Positions 49,501-60,245 of a stretch of 64,000 nt of DNA are shown in pieces. The position numbers and the translations under genes are program-made. Source of the stretch: Crotophaga sulcirostris (taxonomy: Eukaryota > Chordata > Aves > Cuculiformes > Crotophagidae); the NCBI GenBank assembly GCA_013397455.1, contig VYZB01000520.1, positions 404,954 to 468,953 on the forward strand, written 5' to 3'. The notes under the pieces were generated by a model. The model was not told where the DNA came from. It ran no database searches and worked only from the letters and a program-made list of their open reading frames with translations. Position 1 is the stretch's first letter, and each line of letters begins with the position of its first letter.

Positions 49501-52500
49501 TTCTCCTACCGGCCACAAATGTGGTTATTTTGTACAAAAGATGGCAGTTGCATGATCCTGGTCTAACTTTGAGCACTACCATTCAAAATGTTAATTGATA
49601 TGGGAAAAATTCACCCTGCAGCATTGCAGCAACAGACTTAAAGAGTATTTTGGCGATCTAGGTACAGAAGAACATTGAACTGTACATGGATATATGCAAA
49701 AACAAAAGAGTTAATGGCGCTATGAAGAGACAGGTGACTGAGGAATCAACTACTCCACTGGTTGTTTGTTATGACAATTTTATTTTAGATGTCTCTACTG
49801 TATATTGTCCAGTCGACTTCTTCTCAGTGATCAAATGGCTTAACTACATTGTATGTTTACTTTATAGCGAGAACATATGTAGGTTTAATCAAACCAGGCT
49901 TTTATTAGGTGTATTTTGCTCAAATTTCATGTGTTACTCCAAGACAGTGTACTACAAAGACTTTTTAAGATTCTGCTAACGTTCTGTAGTGTATACTATA
50001 TAACAAGTAGTAAATAATTTTGAGGGATATGCTTAATAATAATCAACACATGTGGTAATTTCTAGCCAGCCTGAATTCAGCTTTTACTTACCTGTGCTCA
50101 AACAACTGTGTCCTATGTAATACTCAGGAAAACTTTCTGCAACTTTCATAAAAATACATTTATTTCAAAAAGCTTTCTCTCCTAGCAACAAACAAAACTC
50201 TTCCTAGCCTAAAGACAGACATAATGATCCTGTTTAAAGAACCCTAAGTTATTCATGTGGTGAATATAGTGGTTTCATTGGGATTATACTTGTCTTTGAA
50301 CGAAAGTTTCTTAAAATCTATTGAGACTACAGGAGATAGAGAGTTTTACTTCACAAGAGAAGTTGTGTATAGGTATGTAATCAAAAGGCACTCTCAAGCT
50401 AGGCTGTGAGCCTACATTTGGACCACAGTCTAGGCAAGTTCCATGGCTTGTAATCCCTTGATCAGCCTAATCATCCAAATTATCAGCCTTGATGGAAAGT
50501 GTCAGGAGTCATTTCTGTCCTACAATTATGATGAGAACTTGAGATATTGTGTAGAAGTTAAGCTTGCCTATGGTTAGGATCCTATTACAATGCATGCCTT
50601 GAACTGAGGTTTTGGATCCAGGCTGCTGGCGTGGACTGCTGCAAATCCTGTAGCTGCCATGATAAATGGACACTGAGCTGTTCCCTAGGGACAGAAAAAA
50701 TTAAATCTGGTATATGCCTGATGTTCCCTAGAGTCCCTGGGACTCCTGCAAGGTAAGGAAGAAGGAGGAATCCACACTGTTAGAGAGCCATACTCAGATA
50801 TTTTCTACTCCATCACCCCACCCTGTTCCTGGTATGCAGAAGTGGTAGTCTGGCAGAACCTGCCACCTTCTAGTTCAATAATTCCGCCAGTGAAACTGTT
50901 TGTAGCCAAGACCAAAAGGACTTGCTGCTAGAGGCTCTCTGTATCCTTTAGGCTTTTTTTTATAGGCAGCCTGAAATTGTTAAAAATTAGTCATAACCAA
51001 ACATGCTTCTATGTATTGCTGTGTATGGTTGTTAGTATCTTCTTTTTTTAATTAGAATGAAACTTCACAGCTTTCAAATTAATTCTTTAGATATATCATT
51101 AATGGGATCCCATTTGAAACAGATTCTGAGGCTCAGACATTGCTGCCTATGTTCAGACTACCAAATTATTCTTAATATTCATGCAAAGAAGGCAGTTGAT
51201 AGGATAGGCATTAAATTCAATCTTCAATTCAAAGATAACCCATATCGTCTCTACATGCAATTTTCTTCTCAATTATAATTATTGTTGGCTTCAGTTGCAA
51301 ATAAATTTCCTCTAGTTCAGTTTCAACTCTGTGCTCTTAATTTTGTGATAGAAATTTCATGAATCATTCAAATTTCCTAGAAACAAATCTGTTGTCTCGT
51401 CCTATGTACCATTGTCTCTAGGTAAAACGGAATGTATTTGAACACTTTACTGGCAAGTTGTCTTTTATTTTGTTAACAGTTTAGAAGTTCTCTACCATTA
51501 ACGAATGTGCAGTTTTAAATTCTTTTTCTAATGCTCCTGAGCAGAACTCAAATACAGCATATGTTCTGCAGGATTTGATGTTCCTTGATGCTGCACTTAT
51601 GAGTCAAGTATAAGTCAAATTAATCTGAATTTATATCCCTTGTGCTCTGTGAGGTCTGATCGGGTAGTTAAGGGAGAATAAGACTGGCTGCCTGCATAAA
51701 TTAGAGCAAAAATAATTTTGATTGTCAACTGTTTTAGCAACCACAAATCACCAGAACACAGGTATGACATTTTTATCTGTTCATCATGACAAGTGAAAAG
51801 ACTGAGAGGAGTTGTTTTGTGAACTTTGTAACACCTGGAGATTTTCTCTCTTTGGGGACCCCCTTCCATGCAGAGATGTGGCCATTACACCTTGTCCACA
51901 TCTTGTGAGAAGCACCTGGTAGCAAAATATGCTGCTTTGCCTTCTGTGTTCACTGTGAGAGTTTTGACTCTCAAACATTTCACGTTTGATGTCTCAGGCA
52001 ATATGAAAATCAACTACCTTAAGAGGTTTTCCCAGCTCACCCAAGTCTTCATTTTTTATGACAGCTTATGAATTTGATGACAGAATTGCTTGGTAAATGT
52101 CAGCTATTTGCCAAAAAAACTAGTCCCTGCATTTCCAGGGGTTAACAGAGTTCATCAGATGAATCTAGAAAAACGTACAGCCTACCTGTTTCATTCTTTC
52201 CTGCTCTCAGTCATTTCTATTCTTGTTGTTTCTAGAGCATGAGTAAAAGTGAATGAAACTTCCTTTATACCTAAAATTTTTGTTCTTTTCTATTTTTCCT
52301 TAAATTCACTGAGGCTGCATCTCCCCGTACGGTGACCACTATAGTACTTTCAGCCTGCTTGGTGTTTTTGATAGCATAGTAACTATTTTTGACCACAAGA
52401 TGGCAAGGTTTCTTCACTTTTCTGAGATGCAAGTTAATTTCAATAGGAAAGGGGAAGGGATGGAACAAGGTGGAAACAGGGTCAAAGGAGGAAATTCGCA

Positions 52501-53976
52501 TAAGGACTCTCATTCCTCTCATTACATCTGGTTTTGAAGTCTCATGAGTAAGTAATGTGATGGGTTTATTAAATGATGACATTATATGATGACATTTATT
52601 CTACTGACAAGAATTCATGACTATTGAAAAAAAAATAGTACGAGTTTATTGCTATTAACAGGTGCTAAACTTTCTAACCTATTCAATCAGTTGTTAGAAT
52701 AGAAATGATAAGCCAATAACAGATTCTTTGGAGATAAATTTATGTAAGATTCTGCCCAAAATATATTGCATTTCAGCAACCAAAATTCTTTTGGTTTGCA
52801 TAGAAACAGGTAATCTATGGATTGCTAAATTGTTGAGAACACGATAAGGGCTTTGATGCTTTGGAATATTGTAAAACTATTTTTTTTATTATTCTTTATT
52901 TTTACATTAGAATGTGATTGGAGGGTGTGACAACTCCTATATCCTTCTTTTTTCCTGCTACATGTCCATTTTTTATGAATATTAAAGTACATAACTTTTG
53001 AATCTAGTATGTTCTTTTCTACAGAGGAAAATCATGAAGAATGTCATTAGCAATTTAAATAACTTTTTAATTTATTTTGAGGTCTTTTCATGATAAGGCC
53101 ATTGAGAAACACCTGAATCAATTCCAAAATGTATCTTTCTATGATAAGATTTTTGAATTGACTAGCAACTGGCACAATGTTTCTCAACTTCTGTGTAGGT
53201 AGCACTCACCAAAGAGTTTATCTTAAATTTTCTCTTGCTATGTCACAGTTACAGGGACTTTCCTTTTGCGCTTGGCTCAAATTTAATTCTGAATTTGTAA
53301 AATTTATTTTTTCATACTTTGTCTATGTTACCCATTGGTTAGCTATTTTACTTTCAAAAAATCCATAGCCACAGAAGAATCTATTGAAAATCTGTTTACA
53401 AATCAGGTCTAAGAGAAGAGAGTTCTGCTGCCACTAGAAGCTACGCATTTTGTTGACTGCCTCCCTCTTCACAGACTCAGATCCACACTCACTACTACAT
53501 GCTCTGAACACTGCATCAATACATATGTTCACTGATCCCATTAATGAATTGAGAGATGGAGATTCCTTTTCAATACGCTAACCCAGTGCACAGTGCTATC
53601 ATGCAGAAGGAACACTAATCTAAAAATCTGTGGCACCACAATAAAAAGACTGGGAGGTGATGGGAACACAGCAGAAAAAGTAAAAATATGAACATTTTTA
53701 AAATACCTTGCAGCAGGAAAACGTTTCCTCCATTTTTTCTGCACACTTCTTGCAGCATGTTCCAGGTATCTGTTGTGTCTTGGCTCTGCTACATTGTGTG
53801 GCTAATGTAAAGTAGAAAGTGTTAAGTTATAAACTGGCTCTTAGAACTGATGTTATCAAAAAATAGCCGAGGGTTCAGACACAATCCCTGTAAAATTAGA
53901 ACTAAAGAATATTTAAACTTTACTGGATTATTAATACAAGGCAACCTGATTTCTTCAGGATTTTAAAGAAAGGCTC
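40536..53976. other. Long unique AT-rich stretch, no gene or transposon recognised
   Basis: This 13.4-kb stretch is the largest part of the window without an identified mobile element. The longest frame, 129 codons on the minus strand at 44761-45150, is K/Q-rich then mixed, lacks recognisable domains and has no splice-supported edges. Others (91 codons at 42998-43273, 93 at 46019-46300, 97 at 49686-49979 and 103 on the minus strand at 52271-52582) are likewise anonymous. Small features are short TG runs near 41975, an ATGTAC-rich palindromic segment near 44017-44045, a CATGCATGCAT motif near 45116 and A-rich tracts near 44395. Confidence 0.4.
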
Positions 53977-54484
53977 GAATCATAGAATCATACGATTGGT
54001 TGGAAAAGACCTTTGAGATCATCAGGTCAAACCGTACCTGTCCATTACTAAACCATATGCCTGAACACCTCATTTACCCAGGGATGGTGATTCAACCATC
54101 TCCCTCGTCAGCCCGTTCTAGTGCCTGACAACCCTTTCAGTGAAGAAATTTTTCCTGATATCTAGTCTGAACCTCCCTTGGTGCAACTTGAGGCCATTTC
54201 CTTTTGACCTATTGCCTGTCACTTGGGAGAAGAGAACAACATCCACCTTGCTACAACCTCCTTTCCGGTAGTTGTAGACAGTGATGAGGTCTCACCTCAG
54301 CGGGCTTTTCTTCAGGCTAAACTACCCAGTTCCCTCAGCCCCCTCTCATAAGACTTGTTCTCCAATCCCTTCATCAGCTTCGTTGCCCTTCTCAAGACTT
54401 ACTCCAGCACCTCAATGTCCTTCTTGTAGTGAGGGCTGGACTGAACACAGTATTAGAGTTGCAGTCTCAGCAATGCTGACTATA
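53977..54484 (-). mobile_element. CR1 LINE 3' end, about 510 bp, same subfamily as the 56.6-kb copy
   Basis: The plus strand opens with GAATCATAGAATCATACGAT, then GGTTGGAAAAGACCTTTGAG and ATCATCAGGTCAAACCG, the antisense 3' UTR of a CR1 subfamily with AAAAGACC in place of AAGGGACC. CAGTGAAGAAATTTTTCCTG, CTGTCACTTGGGAGAAGAG, GTTGTAGACAGTGATGAGGTC and CAGCACCTCAATGTCCTTC follow in order. The match stops near 54484 by 5' truncation. The segment CCGTCTTTTAAACACCTCC, present in the sister copy at 56720-56738, is deleted here. It covers only the ORF2 C-terminal coding end, with frame disruptions. Confidence 0.95.
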
Positions 54485-56618
54485 TGTGGCAACTGAGAAA
54501 AAAAACACACAAACACACAGAGCTGCCAGGCAAAATGTACGGTTTCCATTCAAATCAACATGTGACATGGGAGAACAGTGAAACATAAATGTTTTAAGAT
54601 GCAGTCTAAAATCTGGTCTTCAGCCCTGACTGATCTATTTTTTTCTGACTCTTTAGAAGGTAACTTCTATACTGGTCTCTCTCTTTCCCACTATTTCAAC
54701 TTATGAACATTGTTGAGCTTTCTCCACTTCTGCCATGTTCCCTCTCACGAAAATGCCTGGAATGTCCCATTGAAAAGACAGCCTTGGGTTTATCTTGCTT
54801 ATGACCAGGTAACTGCAGATCAAGAACATATTTTACTTACTTGGGATGCAGAACTGCTCTTTAGAGGCAGCAAGGATTTCACTTTGCTATGAAAAAAATG
54901 CTTTAGAAGACCAGCACTTGTCACCAACTCTCTTTGCCTTTTCCATTTTCTTCCTGACAGATATTATCTTCCATCTCAGGAAAGTGCTTGTCAGTGTGGT
55001 TGCTGTGATATTTCAGTTTCATTCATGACTCTCTGTGGACGTGCTTATATTTTCAGTTCAAAATATAGCGCAGTTGTCTATTCATACTATTATCACCAGA
55101 ATATAGAACTTCTATAACATCCCAAATGATTTTTATCCCGCAGAGCAGGGAGTGCTCTGGGACACTGCTGTAGTTTTTCTTCCCATAATTAGCATGGAAA
55201 TAACTGTTATCATCAGAATCAATGTTTCCTACACACGTCATGCTAAATCTCTCTTATAGGCTATAAATCTGAGCAAATTTAAGTATCTCCTACTGCTATC
55301 ACTGGCTCACAGTTGTCTGAAATCCTCCACTCCAATAATAAATTATTTTTTTTTTACATTTTACTGTTTCTATGGAAGTTCTTATTTTACTGCTTCTAAC
55401 ACATTTTTCAACTAAGACTTCTAAAGAAAAAAAAAGGCATGCAAAAATTATTAGTAATGGAAATTTTGCCTGTACTGTCTATGTGAAGGGAAGAAGAGAA
55501 AGAATTGTCTGTTTCTTAGTGTTCCTCTGAAATTATTGCACAGAAATATGACTTCATCAGATCTATGTAAAACTTCTGATGAACTGCCTCAACATTTGAA
55601 GGATGAAAAAAAATGTTTGCTGTTTTTGTCCTAATACTTGCCAGGCAACTGCTCTCTGCATGTCTTTTTTTTTTTTTCCCCCAGTATGTGCTGTCTAGTT
55701 TCTTCATACTGGAAAATGCGATGTTTGCATTTTAAACTTTCCCAGTTTGAGGTGCCTCCTTAAGACTATAGACTTCTTAAACTGTAGTGGGCTTAAAGCC
55801 AAGATCTTCCTTAGGTGAAAAGGGTTTTCAGATAGGCAAGTACCTCAACTCAAAACAAGCAGACTGGAGAAAACAATTGCAATATCAAATTACAGCCCTG
55901 GGGTGTAATGTCAACCTGATCATAATGAAGCTGCAACTGGTTACTGTGGATAATTATTTCTTCCCTACTATAAACCCAGTGGTTACATTAGCTTATAATA
56001 TAAATCCAAGGTTTTCATATAGTAGCTTGTTTTTTTCTCATCTGAATGCACTAAGAAGAATCAGAATCCTCTGAACATCTTCATTTTTTGTATATGATGG
56101 CAATACAAACAAGTAGCTCTACTGAAAACCCCCACATTCCCACAAAGAATAGCAAAAAAACTTAAAAGGCAAGTAGAATTAATCGTAGTTATAATTACAA
56201 CAAGAAATTTCGGGTTACAACTACCACCACAGGCACAAAACTCAGAGGAACTCACTTCTGGAAGAACTTTTTACTTTTGGGAGTTGCAATGGAAGCCCTT
56301 GTCAGCAGATGGCACCGGAGACCCAGCTATAAGACCGAAGCTGTCCTCAGAGGGAGAACCGAGATTTAAATTTGAAGATTTTGCTCTTTTTAAGTTTTTC
56401 CTTAGAGCAATACCTCATAGCTGGAAGGTCATTCACTCTGCCTTGCATTCTAAACCCTTGTGATATACTGGGTCTGTCCCATCACTCGTGTATCACTGAC
56501 GCAGTTTCATGAACTCTTTCCTACCAGTGAAATTCAGGCAGGTTGCAAACCCAAACATTATTTTGTCACATTTTAAGTTGTTGAAGAGTGCTGTTCAGGA
56601 AACAAAAACATTTCCTTT
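54485..56618. other. Unique spacer between two CR1 copies
   Basis: A T13 run at 55665-55677 followed by CCCCC, and a T9 run near 55347. No gene or further repeat was recognised. The longest frame is 95 codons (55787-56074, plus) without motifs. Confidence 0.45.
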
Positions 56619-57206
56619 CATAGAATCATAGAATCATTTGGTTGGAAAAGACCTTTGAGATCATCAAGTCAAACCATACCTCTCCACTACTAAACCATAT
56701 GGCCGAGCATCTCATTTACCCGTCTTTTAAACACCTCCAGGGATGGTGATTCAATCATCTCCCTCCTCAGTCCGTTCCAGTGCCTGATAATCCTTTCAAT
56801 GAAGAAAGTTTTCCTGACATCTAATCTGTACATCTCCTGGTGCAACTTCAGGTCATTTCTTCTTACCCTCTCACCTGTCACTTGGGAGAAGAGACCAACA
56901 CCCTCTTGACTACGACTTTCTTTCAGGTAGTTGTAGACAGTGATGAGGTCTCACCTCAGCAGGCTTTTCTCCAGGCTAAACAATCCAGTTCCCTCAGCCC
57001 CCTGTTGTAATACTTGTTCTCCAACCTCTTCATTAGCTTTGTTGCCCTTCTCCAGACATGCTCCAGCACCTCAATGCCCTTCTTGTGGAGAGGGATCCAA
57101 AACTGAGGACAGTACTGGAGTTTCAGCCTCAGCAATGCTGAGTACAGGGTTATAGCCACTTTCCTGGTCCTGCTGACTACACTGTTTCTGGTACAGGCCA
57201 AGGTAA
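56619..57206 (-). mobile_element. CR1 LINE 3' end, about 590 bp, with the ORF2 C-terminal codons still open
   Basis: CATAGAATCATAGAATCATT begins the element on the plus strand, followed by GGTTGGAAAAGACCTTTGAG, ATCATCAAGTCAAACC and the same ordered blocks as at 53977-54484. It extends further in the LINE 5' direction through CTGAGTACAGGGTTATAGCC and CTACACTGTTTCTGGTACAGGCC. On the minus strand, 56881-56690 reads the conserved ORF2 C-terminus (IIRHWNGLRREM, then ESPSLEVFKRRV) to a natural stop. No reverse-transcriptase catalytic part is present, so the copy is dead on arrival. Together with the copy on the opposite strand at 58430 it forms an inverted pair. Confidence 0.96.
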
Positions 57207-58429
57207 CATTTTAAAAAAGCAAGATGTTTGATGAGGAAGAATAAAGAGAAATCACGGAGGAATATTGCAGGAGAGACTGACTGTTATTTGACAAATCCAC
57301 ATGAGTATCAGAGGGAGAGATTTAGAGAGACTGGTTGGGGAATCTGCATAACCACCTGAAGGTCAGGTTGATTTTCTTGGAGATACTTGCTGATATGCTG
57401 AGTGTTTGTTGTTTTCTTGAACAACCTCAGGCTCGGGTCTTAGCCTGCACTTGGTGAAATATCTAGAATCTCTGGGCCATTTGAATCTCTCACAGAAGCT
57501 GGGTGCCTTTGCACCTTCGGGAGATCAGAGAGGATAGAATAAAGAAAATAAAGTGTAGAAAGGCACCCCAAGGAAGACACCACCTTTATTTGAGTAGTTA
57601 TATATGCAGCAATGAACTATAATTAACTGAAATAAGTTTTCTCAGAGCAGTGTGCCCTGTTGATCTGAACTGCTGAAGACCAAACACCTTGGGTCAGATG
57701 GTTTTGGCAAAATTGAACTAAAACTTTGACATCAAAAATAGATGTTCTGCCTGATTCCATCTTCTACAGAATGTGATCAGTGCTACTGCTTCTCTCTCTG
57801 ACTTAACACCTTCAACAGTTTCCCCTTGCAGTCACATTATTTCTCTGATTCTACATAGGGTCTCATGCTTAAATTTTAACAACTGATACTTTAGACTACT
57901 CTTATGTAGAGTTTTCTTGAGCATGCTTTTTTATTTTATTCTTTAGGGGTATTAAATATGCATGTGGAAATCACATCCCATGTATATTTCCCAGCTTGGA
58001 GCAGTTTTATGACGTAGTAGTAATAGTAGAAGGAGGAGAGGAAAACTGAGGAAAAATATTACAAGAGATTCAAGTTTTACATATTTGGCTTTCAAAAGCG
58101 TTTCCTCATCAAAACTCATAGGCAAGAAAGGAGCAAAAAAATCTGGTTAACAGTAACAGAATGAAAGATAGGAACTAGGAATTTCTTATGTCAACAATAA
58201 AGATCAAAACATGACGTGTATAAGAAAAGTAATAGATTTGCAAAATTTTAGAGAAAGAAAAAAGAAAATGCAAGAAAAAGTTTGCTGGTGACTAAGTAAC
58301 TTCCAGACAGATACTTAAAGCTATGTAAGATGAATTTTCTGTGTTAAAAAAAAACAACTGACAGAATTATGTAGCAATTTTTATTTTGATAATAGAAATA
58401 AGTGAGGAAAAAAAAGATAATTTTGAAAC
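57207..58429. other. Spacer between inverted CR1 copies
   Basis: There is no repeat family that I can name. At 57480-57600 there are small inverted motifs (GGTGCCTTTGCACC near 57502) and several AATAAA words (57538-57560), without an identifiable transcript. Confidence 0.4.
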
Positions 58430-59096
58430 CGGTGGATGAGAAGCTCAACATGAGCCAGAAAAGTGCTCTTGCGGCCCCAAAAGCCAACTCTGTACTGGCC
58501 TGTATCAAAAGAAGTGTGATTAGCAGGTCAAGGGAAATGGTTGTCCTCCTCTACTCCGCTGTCATGAAACCCCACCTGGAGTACTGTGTTCAGTTGTGGA
58601 GTCCTCAGCACAGGAAGGACATGAGTCTGTTAGAGTCATTTCAGGGGATGGCCACAAAGATATTAGAGAGCTGGAGTACCTTCCATACAAGGACAAGTTG
58701 AGAGAGATGGTCTTGTTTAGCCTAGAGAAGAGAAGGATCAGGGGAGATCTCCTAGCAGCCTTCTAGTACTTAAAGGGGGCCTACAGGAAAGCTGGGTGGG
58801 GGGGCTCTTTATCAGGGAGTGCAGTGATAGGATGAGGTGTAATGGTTTGAAACTGAAAGAGGGTAGATTTAGGCTAGCTATTAGGAAGACATTTTTTACT
58901 GTGAGGGTGGTGAGGCACTGGAACAGGTTGTCCAGAGAAGTTGTGGATTTCTCATCCCTGGAGGTGTTCAAGGCCAGGTTGGATGAGGCTTTGAGCAACA
59001 TGTCTTAGTGGAAGATGTCCCTGCCCATGGCTGGAGTGTTCGACCTAGCTGATCTTTAATGTCCCTTCCGACCCAAACCATTCTATGATTCTATAA
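58430..59096 (+). mobile_element. CR1 LINE, 5'-truncated, plus strand, about 670 bp
   Basis: In sense orientation: GGTGGATGAGAAGCTCAACA (58431), the ORF2 block KPHLEYCVQLWSPQHRKDM (about 58566-58622), AAAGGGGGCCTACAGGAAAGC (about 58772), the ORF2 C-terminus VVRHWNRLSREVVD then SSLEVFKARLDEALSNM (58901-59005) with a TAG stop at 59006, and the 3' UTR ending TGATCTTTAATGTCCCTTCC and CCAAACCATTCTATGATTC, TAT. The two ORF2 blocks are in different frames (58402-58701 versus 58796-59008) and a TAG interrupts the join, so no functional protein is possible. The 3' terminal repeat is only about 1.5 units. This is the only copy in the window that has both the plus orientation and an intact 3' end. Confidence 0.96.
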
Positions 59097-60009
59097 AATA
59101 TCATCCAAAGCAAACTGCTGCAGAACACTGAGTGTTGAAAATGTCTAGGCTATTTTGCCTAAAAGGCTATGAGCCACAGCTTAAAAAAGACAATCAAAAG
59201 TTGCCAATGGTCAGTTGCACATGATTTGGAGGGAAATCGCCTGTCACCATTACTTTTTTTTTTGGTTGACTTACCTTAGGTTCTTATTCACATGTTCAGA
59301 GTACAGATGTCTTGTACTCTAAATTTTGAAGCTCACTGAAGTGAAATTATTTGCTAATGTAGGTAGGAAATTATGAATGCCTTGGTGATAAGTCTCTATA
59401 ATGGTCTGCAATCTGTCAATATAAAGAACTTACAATTTAAGGAAAGAACGTTATCATTTTGGTCATGACTGAATTTTGATTTAGAGTACCTTAAATTTGC
59501 AATTCATATCTCAGTTTCAAATACATTTCCATTTTTCTTATATCCTGTGAATAAAGGAGTTTGTTCATTCATCCGTGTCGATCACTTTAACAGAAAAGAT
59601 TATATGGGCCTATTCCATCTATGTTCCTTTAAATTCTTTGTGTAAGTTATCATACAGATAACGTAGACAAAGGATAGAATGTTCCAAATTTAGCATAAAT
59701 TACCTCCCTGTGCCTTCCAGTTTTTTTACAAATTAGGACCAAACTACATGTAAAATCAAGTCTGGAAGAATGTTCAGGGCTTGGAAGATGCATATTTTTT
59801 GTTATATATCATCCAGTCTGACATTTGTCTGATACAAGTAACATTCTTAATTAGCAAAGTATCCATTTGTTTGAACTACATAGCATTTACTGGGAGAGAT
59901 TACCTGTTCATATGGTTGGGAGTTCTTTTGTTTTTTAATCATGCTTTTGTAGACAAATTCATATACGTCTTTTAAATTGCTGTATTTTTAAATTGGATTA
60001 TAATTAAAT
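59097..60009. other. Unique AT-rich interval
   Basis: A T9 run near 59253. Nothing else was recognised. Confidence 0.45.
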
Positions 60010-60245
60010 GTTGCTGAGATTTCCAGTGAAGTGATACATTAAAATGCAATGACAATTTTTCCTAGGTGGAATGGATATAATATCAGTGTATAATAAGCTG
60101 CGATGATGATGTTTCAATAGGTGTCATTTATATTAAAATACTAAAAAACTTTTTTTAATGATCTACAACCTTGCAAAAAAAAATGCCTGCATTATGAAAG
60201 AAACTTTTAAAGCTCTGTTTGTCATTATGACAATTTAATTCTACT
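60010..60245. promoter_or_regulatory. Candidate conserved non-coding element
   Basis: It has a dense, low-repeat, AT-rich texture with TGATACATTAAAATGCAATG (about 60032), GCTGCGATGATGATG (about 60099), TTTAATGATCTAC (about 60154) and GTCATTATGACAATTTAATTC (about 60221, with a TCATTATGA palindrome). It is flanked by ordinary sequence. The resemblance to developmental non-coding elements is a judgement from texture, with nothing in the single sequence to prove constraint. Confidence 0.18.
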
